Shown here: positions 23,761 through 33,397 of the stretch, in pieces | Numbering within the stretch: the stretch's first letter is position 1 | Layout of the letters: every line of letters starts with the position of its first letter | NCBI GenBank assembly: GCA_033398695.1 | Contig: CM065814.1 | Coordinates: 80,742,358 to 80,806,357 of the forward strand | DNA length: 64,000 bases | Direction: 5' to 3' | DNA from: Orobanche coerulescens | Taxonomy: Eukaryota > Streptophyta > Magnoliopsida > Lamiales > Orobanchaceae | Notes under the pieces: generated by a model | What the model saw: only the letters and a program-made list of their open reading frames with translations | What the model was told of the DNA's origin: nothing | Database searches by the model: none | Translations under genes and position numbers: made by a program

Positions 23761-25179
23761 AGGAACAAACAACTCGGGGTACCTAGCACGCATGCTATCC
23801 TCGGTTTCCCAAGTTGCCTCCTCGACACCGTGTCTCGACCATTGCACCTTGACCAAAGGTATGGTCTTATGCCTCAATCGTTTCTCACGATGTTCCAAAA
23901 TCTTCAAAGGGTGCTCTTCGAAAGTAACATCTTTGGCGACATCAATCTCACCATAATCGATGATGTGGCTAGGATCCGGGACATATTTCCTCAACTGGGA
24001 AACATGGAAAACGCTATGAACATGACTCAAGGCCGGAGGTAACGCCAAACGGTATGCCAACCCACCTACTCGCTCGAGGATCTCGAAGGGGCCGATAAAT
24101 CTCGGACTCAACTTCCCTTTCTTCCCGAAACGAAAAACTCCCTTCGTCGGCGACACCTTTAGCAAAACGTGGTCTCCCACCTCGAATTCTAAAGGTCGAC
24201 GACGGACGTCGGCATACGACTTCTGTCGACTCTGGGCAGTCAACATCCGTTCCCGAATTAAATCTACCTTCCGCCTCGTCTCTAAAACGACATCCGGCTC
24301 GGTCCCCACCAAATCGGACGCCTCATTCCAACAAATCGGTGATCGACATCGCCGCCCGTAAAGTGCCTCATACGGTGCCATCCGAATCGACGCGTGCCAA
24401 CTATTGTTATATGTGAATTCGATCAGCGGCAAATGTTCCTCCCAGTCACTACTCCAATCGAGAGCACAGGCACGCAACAAGTCCTCGAATGTCTGGATAG
24501 TGCGTTCCGACTGTCCATCTGTCTGGGGATGAAAAGAGGTACTCAAACGCAACCGGGTACCTAACGCCTTATGCACCGCCTGCCAGAAGTGCGATACAAA
24601 ACGGCCGTCACGATCCGAAACAATAGACTTCGGAGTACCGTGAAGTCTCACGATCTGCGCAATAAACACACGAGCTAACTTCTCCGGGCCCCAAGTGTCC
24701 TTGATGCCCAGAAAATGTGCCGACTTGGTCAGGCGATCAACAATCACCCATACCATATTCATGCCCGACCTCGATCTCGGCAAACTCGTAACGAAATCCA
24801 TCGATATATCTTCCCATTTCCATTCCGGAATGGGAAGTGACTGCAATAACCCAGCCGGTCTCTGATGCTCGATTTTGACCTGCTGACAAGTCAAACATCT
24901 CGCCACAAACTGTGGGACCTCATCCTTCATGTCATTCCACCAGAAATTTCTCCTCAGGTCCTTGTACATCTTACTCGTACCAGGATGAATGGAATAAGGT
25001 GTAGCATGGGCCTCCCGTAAAATACTCTGCCTCAACTCCGAGTCGTTCGGCACACAAAGCCGACTCTGGAATCTCAAAACACCATCCTCGTGAATCACAA
25101 ATCCAGGAGACTTTCCTTTAAGAACGTTCTCTCGGATTTGAGTAATCATCGGATCCTCTAAGCCTTGACTTAATTTCAT
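23758..25179 (-). CDS. E3 copy B: integrase with C-terminal chromodomain, open 473 residues
   Basis: A continuous frame holds a complete Ty3/gypsy integrase. The zinc-binding HHCC region spans about residues 58-98 ([13 protein letters not shown], then CLTCQQVK). The DDE catalytic triad is D128 (ISMDFV), D189 (SDRDGRF) and E225 (DGQSER), with 35 residues between the last two. [12 protein letters not shown] segment follows, then a chromodomain (about 415-470, ILEHREKRL to [14 protein letters not shown]). Integrase inserts element cDNA into nuclear DNA, and the chromodomain can guide it to methylated-histone chromatin. The frame is the distal part of a gag-pol polyprotein whose upstream part is broken, so expression on its own is doubtful. 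The ATG at 25179 is simply the first in the open frame. Confidence 0.88.
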   Translation of the reverse strand: MKLSQGLEDPMITQIRENVLKGKSPGFVIHEDGVLRFQSRLCVPNDSELRQSILREAHATPYSIHPGTSKMYKDLRRNFWWNDMKDEVPQFVARCLTCQQVKIEHQRPAGLLQSLPIPEWKWEDISMDFVTSLPRSRSGMNMVWVIVDRLTKSAHFLGIKDTWGPEKLARVFIAQIVRLHGTPKSIVSDRDGRFVSHFWQAVHKALGTRLRLSTSFHPQTDGQSERTIQTFEDLLRACALDWSSDWEEHLPLIEFTYNNSWHASIRMAPYEALYGRRCRSPICWNEASDLVGTEPDVVLETRRKVDLIRERMLTAQSRQKSYADVRRRPLEFEVGDHVLLKVSPTKGVFRFGKKGKLSPRFIGPFEILERVGGLAYRLALPPALSHVHSVFHVSQLRKYVPDPSHIIDYGEIDVAKDVTFEEHPLKILEHREKRLRHKTIPLVKVQWSRHGVEEATWETEDSMRARYPELFVP

Positions 25180-26477
25180 CGATCAAAGGCAGCGAAATCT
25201 CTAAAGCACAAAGTTGCCCGACGGCTCCCGGCAACAAGACCTCAACATCTAACTCGATCAAAGCCCTCCAAGCTCGGGATCGAGATGTAAGGATCTCAAG
25301 CGTTCGCAACGCAATGGTTTCCGACTCAAGGCGTCGGCCACAACGTTCGCCTTGCCGGATGATAAAGGATTTCGAGGTCATAATCCTTAATCAACTCTAA
25401 CCACCTCCTCTGCCTCATATTCAACTCTCATTGAGTAAATATGTATTTGGACTTTTATGATCGGTAAAATCGACATGTGGAGCCGAAAAGATAGTGACGC
25501 CAAATCTTGAGCGCAAAAGCATTGCCGCTAACTCCAAATCATGAGTAGGGTAGTTCATCTCATACGGCCTCAAGCTGTCTCGACGCATAGGCAATGGTCT
25601 TGCCGTCCGCATTAATACACACCCAAGACCCTGACCCGAAGCATCGCTATAAACGGCAAAACCCTCGTTGCCACATGGCAACGCCAAAACTGGGGCTGAA
25701 GTCAAACGCTTCTTCAGTTCCTCAAAACTCGACTGCCTCTCGTCATTCCAGACGAACTTCTCGGATCTCTGGAGCAACTGCGTAAGTGGTCGAGCCAGTT
25801 TCGAGAAACCCTCGACGAACCTACGGTAGTAGCCAGCCAAACCCAAGAAACTACGGACCTCCTTCACATTTTTGGGCGGTGCCCAATCCAATACGGCCTC
25901 AATCTTCTGCGGATCCACACGAACCCCCTCGGCTGAAATCACGTGACCTAAAAACATCACTTCTTTCAGCCAGAACTCACATTTCGAGAACTTTGCATAG
26001 AGTTGCTCGGTCCTTAGAATGTCTAATACTATCCGCAAATGATGGGCATGCTCTTCCTCATTCCTCGAATAAATAAGAATATCGTCAATAAAGACGACGA
26101 CGCACTTATCCAAATACTCGATAAAAACTTTGTTCATCAATTGCATGAACACCGCCGGTGCATTAGTTAACCCGAAAGGCATGACTACGAACTCATAATG
26201 TCCGTACCTCGTCCGAAAGGCTGTTTTCGGCACATCGGACTCTCTCACCGGATACGATAGTACCGATTTCAAATCAATTTTCCGAATACCGCGACTCCTG
26301 CAATCGATCGAACAAGTCATCAATTCTCGGCAAAGGATACTTGTTCTTGATGGTCACCTTGTTTAGTTCGCGATAGTCGATACACAAACGTAGCGAACCG
26401 TCTTTCTTCCGCACAAACAGACCGGTGCGCCCCAAGGCGAGGCACTCGGTCGAACATACCCGACTCAAGAAGCTCAC
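25180..26477 (-). pseudogene. E3 copy B: reverse transcriptase and RNase H, frame-broken
   Basis: Readable pieces include [19 protein letters not shown], then after a break [21 protein letters not shown], the connection region ([18 protein letters not shown]) and RNase H ([16 protein letters not shown]). The frame is disturbed near 26274-26323, where copy A reads intact, and again near 25420 and 25180. Compared with copy A, CAG and CTG become CGA and TCG in this stretch (for example gcaactgatcg becomes gcaatcgatcg near 26300). Confidence 0.85.
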
Positions 26478-28368
26478 TCAAGCTTCTTCAACTCGGACAT
26501 CTCTCAAGGTGCCATGCGATAGGGCGCCTTGAAATAGGCGCACCGGCTCTAACTCTATAGTGAACTCGACCTCTCGATCCGGTGGCAATCCCGGTAACTC
26601 GTCAGGAAAAACATCAGGAAATTCATTAACAATTGGAATCGACGAAAGCTCGACTCCACCACTCTCCGCCTTCAAGGCATAGCACCAATAACCAATACAT
26701 CCCTTTCGCATCAGACTCATCGCCTTCAAGGCATTAATGACGAATTTCTGGTTTCCCCTCTTTCGCCCCGCGAAAGAGTGCTCGGTGCCGTCCTCGGCTA
26801 ACATAGTGATGATTCTCGTGCGGTAGTTCATGATCGCACCATGCCGCTCGAGCCAGTCATCACCAAGAATCAAATCCTCACCCTCGATACTCACAACAAT
26901 AAGATTAGAGGGCCAAGTCCTCTCACAAATAAGCACAGAACAGTCTCGAACCTCCTGATCACCAACGATCCTATCACCGCTAGGAAGCTTAACGATGAAG
27001 GGCTCACAAGGCGTCAAACGGTCGAGATTCAAACGGCGCACACAATCCAGAGATATGAACGAATGCGTAGCACCGGAATCGAAAAGCACACTGACAGGAT
27101 GAGAAAGAATATAAACGGTACCTGTCGCCACGGTAGCCGCTGGATCATCGGCTCTCCGCATCTCATAGACACGCGGGTGGGCGGAGCCAACACTGGAAGC
27201 TCCCCCTCTTGAGGGCTGACCCCGACCTCTTCCCCGACTAGCACTCGGCGGAGATTGAGGAGCAAAAGACCTCTGATTCACACTTGGCTCCAACGGGGCT
27301 GGTTGAGAAGAACGGGTGCCGCGAAGCTGTTTGATCTGCTCACAAAAAGGGGCCTTGTGGCCTAGCTGCCCACAAGTATGACAGGTAAGCTTCGGACGAG
27401 AACATTGCCGGCTCTTATGGCCTTGCACACCACAGTTAAAACATGTGAGTTCATGAGCGGAGGTTCCGGAGGCACCCCGAAAGCTCCCAGAGAAACGAGC
27501 CGAACCGCCCGTTGAAAAATTTGCAGCTTGAGATTTCTGCTGGCCTCCACTCTTGGGACCTGAAAAATTTCCAACCGACTTCTGCTTCTTACTCTCGCGG
27601 GCCGCCTCACTCGCCGTCACAGACATATCATAAGCAAGGGCCCTACTCTGATAATCCTTCAATGTAGTACATACGAGCCCCGACATATAGTCCCGAATCG
27701 GCAACTTCATCCGCCTGGAGAAATGGAAAATCTTGTCACTCTCCTCGACAACTTGGGTCTTCACATAGCCCAACTCTTTGTTAAAATCAGCAATAGCTTG
27801 AGCTACGGGGATATCCCGTGGTTGAGCATCATAAAAAGCATGTACCCGAGCACATCGGCGGCCACGGGCAATATTCGATCTCCATCGACTCTTGAAACTC
27901 GGCCACGTAGCAGCATGGTCTTTGGGCCCAACGGCCTCCCACCAGTCCGTAGCGTCCCCAGTGAGGAAATATTGAGCAATAGGGACTTTACGGTCCTCGG
28001 GACAGTTAGTGGCAACGAAGACCTTAGTCATCTCCTTGATCCACCCTTCCCAGCCGATCGGGTCCGAAGCTCCCAAAAACTGAGGAGGATGCATCTTGAT
28101 AACATCTTGGAGCCAACGATCCGCTCCGCCCCGATTAGCGTGGGCACGATCGGGTTGAACCGCTGAGCTATCGCGCCATTTGGTTCACCATTTGTTGCAT
28201 TACGGCCGCGATACCAAGATCGGCACGCTCACGAGAAGAAGCATGGCTATGACGGCCGCCGATCTGCCCGGCTCCCGAAGACTGTGACGTGGCCGCCCCA
28301 CCGGCTGCCCCACGTCCCCGGCCGCGTCCACAACCACGACCGCGACCACGACCTCTTCCAGCATCCAT
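26478..28368 (-). pseudogene. E3 copy B: Gag and protease, mostly open
   Basis: The Gly-Arg-rich start MDAGRGRGRGRG lies at 28368. A break follows, then an open 538-residue stretch (26478-28094). Counting from its first Met, the capsid region is at 1-165, the zinc knuckles at C218-C231 and C238-C251 (both C-x2-C-x4-H-x4-C), and the retropepsin active site FDSGATHSF at about 338-346. A segment at residues 66-88 reads out of frame compared with copy A and E2 and then returns, a compensated double frameshift. Gag and protease are fused in one frame, as usual for chromoviruses. Confidence 0.85.
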
Positions 28369-28606
28369 ACTGGAGTTAAACAAGTAGCAAAAGCCATACG
28401 AGGGTAAGTACGAGAGAAGAACAATTACAAGTCGAGAACCAAAGGTACGATACAAGGAAATAATGAACAGAGGAAGGAAAACTTACGGACACTGGTAGTA
28501 CCGGAATCATGGCAGCGTGACGATGATGTGCAAAACAAAACACCACAAGACCCAATAAACCAACAAGCCTAGGTATCCATAAACCTAGAGCTCTGATACC
28601 ATTTTC
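28369..28606 (-). other. Leader and primer binding site of E3 copy B
   Basis: A short leader of about 240 bp precedes gag. The minus strand reads tggtatcagagctc (28588-28601) five bases inside the LTR boundary at 28607. This is the initiator-Met tRNA type, unaltered. Confidence 0.88.
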
Positions 28607-30763
28607 TGTAACACCCCGGGATATCCGAGGTATATTACGGCCGTGAATCCCTATATGGGACCCACCAGGCTGAACAGCATCATACACAACGACTCACAGA
28701 AACGATAAAATAACACCACGTCATAAAGACGCAAAACAGAACAATCCACCCGGTTCAACCGGTCAATATAACATCATCATCCAACACAACATAATAAGCA
28801 ACAATACAATTCAATCGAACAAGAACCCCTTAAGTACTCGAGTACAACTATTAGTTCAGAACCACAAAAGACAAAAAGGTAAAAGACACTAAAACATCAC
28901 TCGTGCACCATCATCACGCACGGCCATCATCCGTATCTTGGTCAGTGCCGCTCGTCTCGATGAACGACTGAAATTCATATAACGAATTTCCCCTAATCTG
29001 GTACACAGAGTGGTTAGCTATTACGCTATTACAAGTATTCAAGGAAAACCAATCGCTTACACATTTCATAGTATATGCACCATAAATCATTTAGAAAACC
29101 TAAACAAGAAATGTCTTTTCCGGAAAATAAACGGTCGAACAATTAGCCTTGAGAACGGGGCGGCGGATACATTCTCACTCGGGGCCTCACGGGGACCCTA
29201 ACGAGTTGGGTATAATTACGAAAAACAAAACCACGCACACGCTAAGCCGTGAGAACAGGCGGCGGCATACATTCTCACTCGAGGCCTTGCGGGGACCCTA
29301 ACGAGTTGGCTAGCGGTGCGAAACTCGTGAAATCCGGGCGGCGGCATAGATTTCCCTCCTTGACCCGTCGGGCCAACACGAGGTGAGTTACACACAAATA
29401 ACATACATCACCATTTCATGTTAAGCTTAAAGGTTTCCAAAAATACTTGCCTCGATTAATGAACGGTGACGCGAGCGGAACGGAAGAATCAAGCACGGCC
29501 GTGAGGAACCGAATGAACCTAACGATTCGAATAACACAATCACAACCAACTCTAGACGATTACGGAAATGGAATACACCGAAACCCGCCTACGATTCATG
29601 TATATTCGAATAAAATAACAACGAGGGCGGATCACAACCAAACCCTCTCGATTCCGTAAAATCCACAAAATATCCATGAATCCGTAGGAAAACTAAAGAT
29701 ACTAACAATATCAATCGTATACATCATGAATCCACCAACAAAAGCGGAACGAATCGGAAGAAAATCCCAAAACCCCAAATTATCCAAAAGTAGGGTTCTA
29801 AGAGATTACCTTGGATTTAGGATGAGAAACACAAGTGGATGATGTTAGTCTTACACCAAGAACTCAAGCACAAGAATCTCTGAAGTGATTGGAGGAAGAA
29901 AATCGCCTCAAATCGCTCGGGAGTCGCTCGGCCGCGGAAGAGGAAGAAATGAGATTTAGTGATTATCTCGGTCAACTCCTGGTTTATATAACCGAGGAGT
30001 GTTAGCGCACGCTAAGACCTCAAGGTTAGCGTGCGCTAACGGGATAGGGTTACCAACCCTCTGTTAGCGTCGAGTCGAAGCGGGGTTTTGCGGTGGCGTG
30101 CGCTACCATGCATGCGTAGCGTGCGCTAATAACCTACTGCATTAGCGCGCGCTATCGACCAATAGCGTGCGCTACTGAACATCGGCCGAGTCCAATGGCT
30201 AATCGCCCAAACCTCACGACCCGTTAGCGTGCGCTACCATACCGGCGTAGCGTGCGCTAACTAGAATCGATTGAATTCGGTAGTAAAGCGCCCGATCTTG
30301 GACGGTCACACTAGCGCCGCTCTTGAACAACTTAACGTGCGCTAGTCTCCGACATTAGCGTCGCTAGACAAGATAGCGTGCGCTAATCCGATAGTCGCAG
30401 GCACGGGAGTTAAGCGCCACTCCTGTGGCTAAATCGTTAGCGTGCGCTACGAATTAAACGTAGCGTGCGCTACTAATGGATTTCTAGCGTACGCTATACA
30501 GGAAATTTAACGTGCGCTAGATACAGAATATAAACGACCCAAAATACCGGATTATGAACGAAACGTCAAACGGAACACCTCAAAACGCATCATAGCATAG
30601 AATGAATCCACGGCAACCCCGAAACGGCGGTTCCGCACAACAATTACGAGAATCAGATCAAAAGATAACGGAAAAGTTACACTGAAGGATACACGAGAGT
30701 CACAAAAATCGAGAATTACACCGGAAATACAATTACGAGGGAAAGAAAAATGCGGATATTACA
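28607..30763 (-). repeat. E3 right outer LTR (5' LTR)
   Basis: It starts tgtaacaccccggg and ends ggatattaca, followed by the target duplication ctaat. It is 2157 bp long. It differs from the other two LTRs mainly by short losses at CAG/CTG positions, for example in the TATA hairpin arm (ccaggg becomes ccgagg near 29993). Confidence 0.93.
29975..30525 (-). promoter_or_regulatory. TATA box and palindrome array, E3 right LTR
   Basis: The ttatata core is at about 29983-29990. The hairpin arms are imperfect here and the palindrome sites partly altered (for example tagcgccgctc). Otherwise the layout matches the left and middle LTRs. Confidence 0.65.
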
Positions 30764-32330
30764 CTAATCCTATGACTGCTCCCCTGAACCTGCATGTACC
30801 TGGACGCAGAACAGACATCCACCCCCCGAATACTCGGGGGTTAGTAAAACTCCACTGTTTTACTAGTGCAAGTATCAAACCATACGAAATGTAACAAGCA
30901 ATTAGCAACTACGAATTTAATACGTAAATCAATTATCAAAATGTTCCCGAGAAGTTTTAGAATTTCGAACTCAAGTAAGAGATATTTGAAAAGGAACACA
31001 TCATCTCGGGGATTTTTAAAGCAGAAATTCTTTTGGACCTCGAGTCCCAATTTACAAAACCTTTTCGTAAACATTAGGGCCTTAGCCCGATTCTCGCTTC
31101 AAAGCATACTAAATAATATATCATTATGAGTCCGAGATCCATATTTAAAATGTTACCCAAACAATCACTGCTACACGATCATTGTTCGTACACATCATGT
31201 ACCGAACTCCGGAGGCCTCGACGGACCTTACCCGGACCACACACACTGTCCGTACACATCATGTACCGAACTCCGGAGGCCTCAACGGACCCTACCTGGC
31301 CACAACATCGTTCGTACACATCATGTACCGAACTCCATAGGCCTCGTCAGACCCTACCTGGAACACACACCCATTGACACGACACAATTCATAATCATTA
31401 AATGTCAAGCCATTCCACATTACACCGAAATGTACAATCAAGTATGTAAACCAAAACAACACAAACATCATGATCACCACAACGGCTCTTAACCAACATA
31501 ACACACATTCGGTACACAATACATTGAACAAACACGTGTACAACCATCTCATATGTACATCGTAATCTTGCACAAATGGCACAACGCCTAGCACGTATAC
31601 CAATATATCACTATTATCACAAAGCCTTCAAATTTCGGAAAAACACAACCAACTCAAACGGAACATATTTACGGAGGCAAGCAATATCGTCATACGTATC
31701 ATACGTAATTACTATTCACAAGCTACAAGTCGTATAATAAGATATTTGCCTTAATAACCGCTACCAAACGCTCCGAAGAACACGGTTCGACCGGGAAGCT
31801 CGGACCCCGAAGAAGACAATGAACGGAAGGGTTCTGACTCGAGTTCTTCACAAGAATTCGACCCTAACAACCTAAATTCAATAAATCATCGATCATACGA
31901 GGGAGAATAATCGTAGAACGCCTGAAAACCCCTCTATGACATTTTACCGGACACCTTCAAGGCGTCGGTCAAGAACTCGACCAAAATAACGAATCGATAC
32001 GATCCAACAATGGGTTAACAAGGTAAATGATACAATACATCCAAATGATCATCAATCCATCACAATCCTAAGTTAAATCGGATTAAACGGACAAAATCGA
32101 ACAAAATACCCAAAATCCCCAAAATTAGATTTCTAGAAAATCTGACCTGATTCGCTCGATCAAAGGATGTTATAGGATGGATGATTGATGATATGAACTC
32201 CAAAACTTCATGGATTTGTTGACCAACAACATCTCTCCATGATAGGAACAACTCCAGCCGCGGAAGAGAAGTGGAAGAATGAGAAAAATGGCGAGAAAAA
32301 CGTCTGTTGGGCCTTAAATAGGCTGCACAG
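30764..32330 (-). repeat. 5' LTR of E2, fragment 2
   Basis: It resumes with ctaatcctatgactgctcc, the sequence seen uninterrupted near 7193 in the left LTR. It holds the three-unit tandem repeat (31185-31370), the intact LINE target site near 31535, and the TATA-like ttaaata at 32314-32320. It is cut at 32330 by E4. Confidence 0.93.
31185..31370 (-). repeat. Tandem repeat in E2 right LTR, three units
   Basis: The units start at 31185, 31249 and 31311. The left LTR of the same element has four units, so the copy number changed in one LTR after the two were made identical by reverse transcription, or during it. Confidence 0.9.
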
Positions 32331-33397
32331 TGTCACGGGCTTAGAGTTTGCTATGCTTCTAAGCTTTGCTAGTCAGCCTTAAACACTCCGAATTTGGCTA
32401 AGTATGAAAGTTGGCACAACGAAAGAGAGGCAATGGGTTGAGGAAAGTTTTCTTCCACTAAGTTGTAAAGAGTTACAAGTATGTCTCTTACAAATTAATT
32501 CCCAAGGATGGCTGCAAATGAGCCCCAACATCCCTATTTATACTACCTCCTATCACAAGAACCTTCCTCCACCTCCTCATTTGGAGGCTTCTAGATCCTC
32601 CTACAATATTACAAATTCTAGAGTATTCTATACATTACAAGTCTTTATACAATGTCTAGAATCATCTCTAAGTTACAAGTCTTGACTCATCCAAGAGTCT
32701 CTAGCACCTTCCACATATTTCTGGATCTTACTGGCTCGTTCGGCCCGACCCGGCCCGCTCGGCCCGACTCGACCCGTCTCCATGTAACCCGACCCGATCC
32801 AGCCCGGCCTTCCACACATGCCTCCGGATTAATCTTTGATGTTCTGGACCATCCCGGTCCGTTTCTGGAATGTTCCGAGTATAACTTCCGTACAGTGGAC
32901 TCCTCAGCTTTCCAATGTCCACTGCCCTCACAAGGCTTTTTCCCGCTAAGCCTATTATAGGGGGAGGGGGCTCCGTGCGTCCCTCGCGCGCCGCCCGCGC
33001 GCGCGCCCAGCGCCTCGCGCGCACCCGTGTCCGAGTCTCGGCCCTCGGATGTGCCTCGTCTCGTCATCTTGTCCCGCATTGTCCCGAAGCGGTGTGCCTG
33101 TCCGCTGCACTCGTCCGTTCGGTTCCCGGCATGCCTTGTCCAGCCGCCCAGGTAGTCCCGCATCAGGCCTAATGGCCTTGTCCCTCGGTCGGGCACTCTG
33201 TTGCCCGGATGGCCTGCTTGCTCGGCCATACATCCACGTATGCCGCGCCATACGGCTAAGTCCCTCAGTCTGTTGTGCCGCTCCACACGACCTAGCTGTC
33301 CCGAACGTGCCCCGTGCACGTTGATCTGCTGAACCTCGCACTCCTCTGTGCGGTTCTGTCCGAGCACTCAGTCGGTCATTTCTCTCGGGGCGTGACA
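32331..33397 (-). repeat. E4 left LTR (3' LTR)
   Basis: It is 1067 bp. It lacks about 20 bases present near 35474-35500 of the other LTR. On the minus strand the TATA-like tataatagg lies at 32952-32960, preceded upstream by a CGCG-rich stretch (32972-33025) that differs strongly between the two LTRs. Confidence 0.92.

Larger units (their letters stand above)
14533..30763 (-). mobile_element. Tandem chromovirus array E3: LTR-internal-LTR-internal-LTR
   Basis: Three LTRs of 2157-2179 bp alternate with two internal regions (16712-21545 and 23723-28606) that both carry gag-pol remnants in the same minus-strand orientation. One pair of target duplications, ctaat at 14528-14532 and 30764-30768, flanks the whole array. 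It is therefore one insertion enlarged to a tandem, not two separate insertions. The C-terminal chromodomain and overall layout place it in the chromovirus (Tekay/Del-like) group of Ty3/gypsy. Confidence 0.93.

Noticed and set aside
32687..33367. Long minus-strand open frames within the E4 LTRs, also at 35817-36674
   Set aside because: They are GC-rich frames in LTR sequence with no recognisable domain, and they differ between the two LTRs by frameshifting indels.
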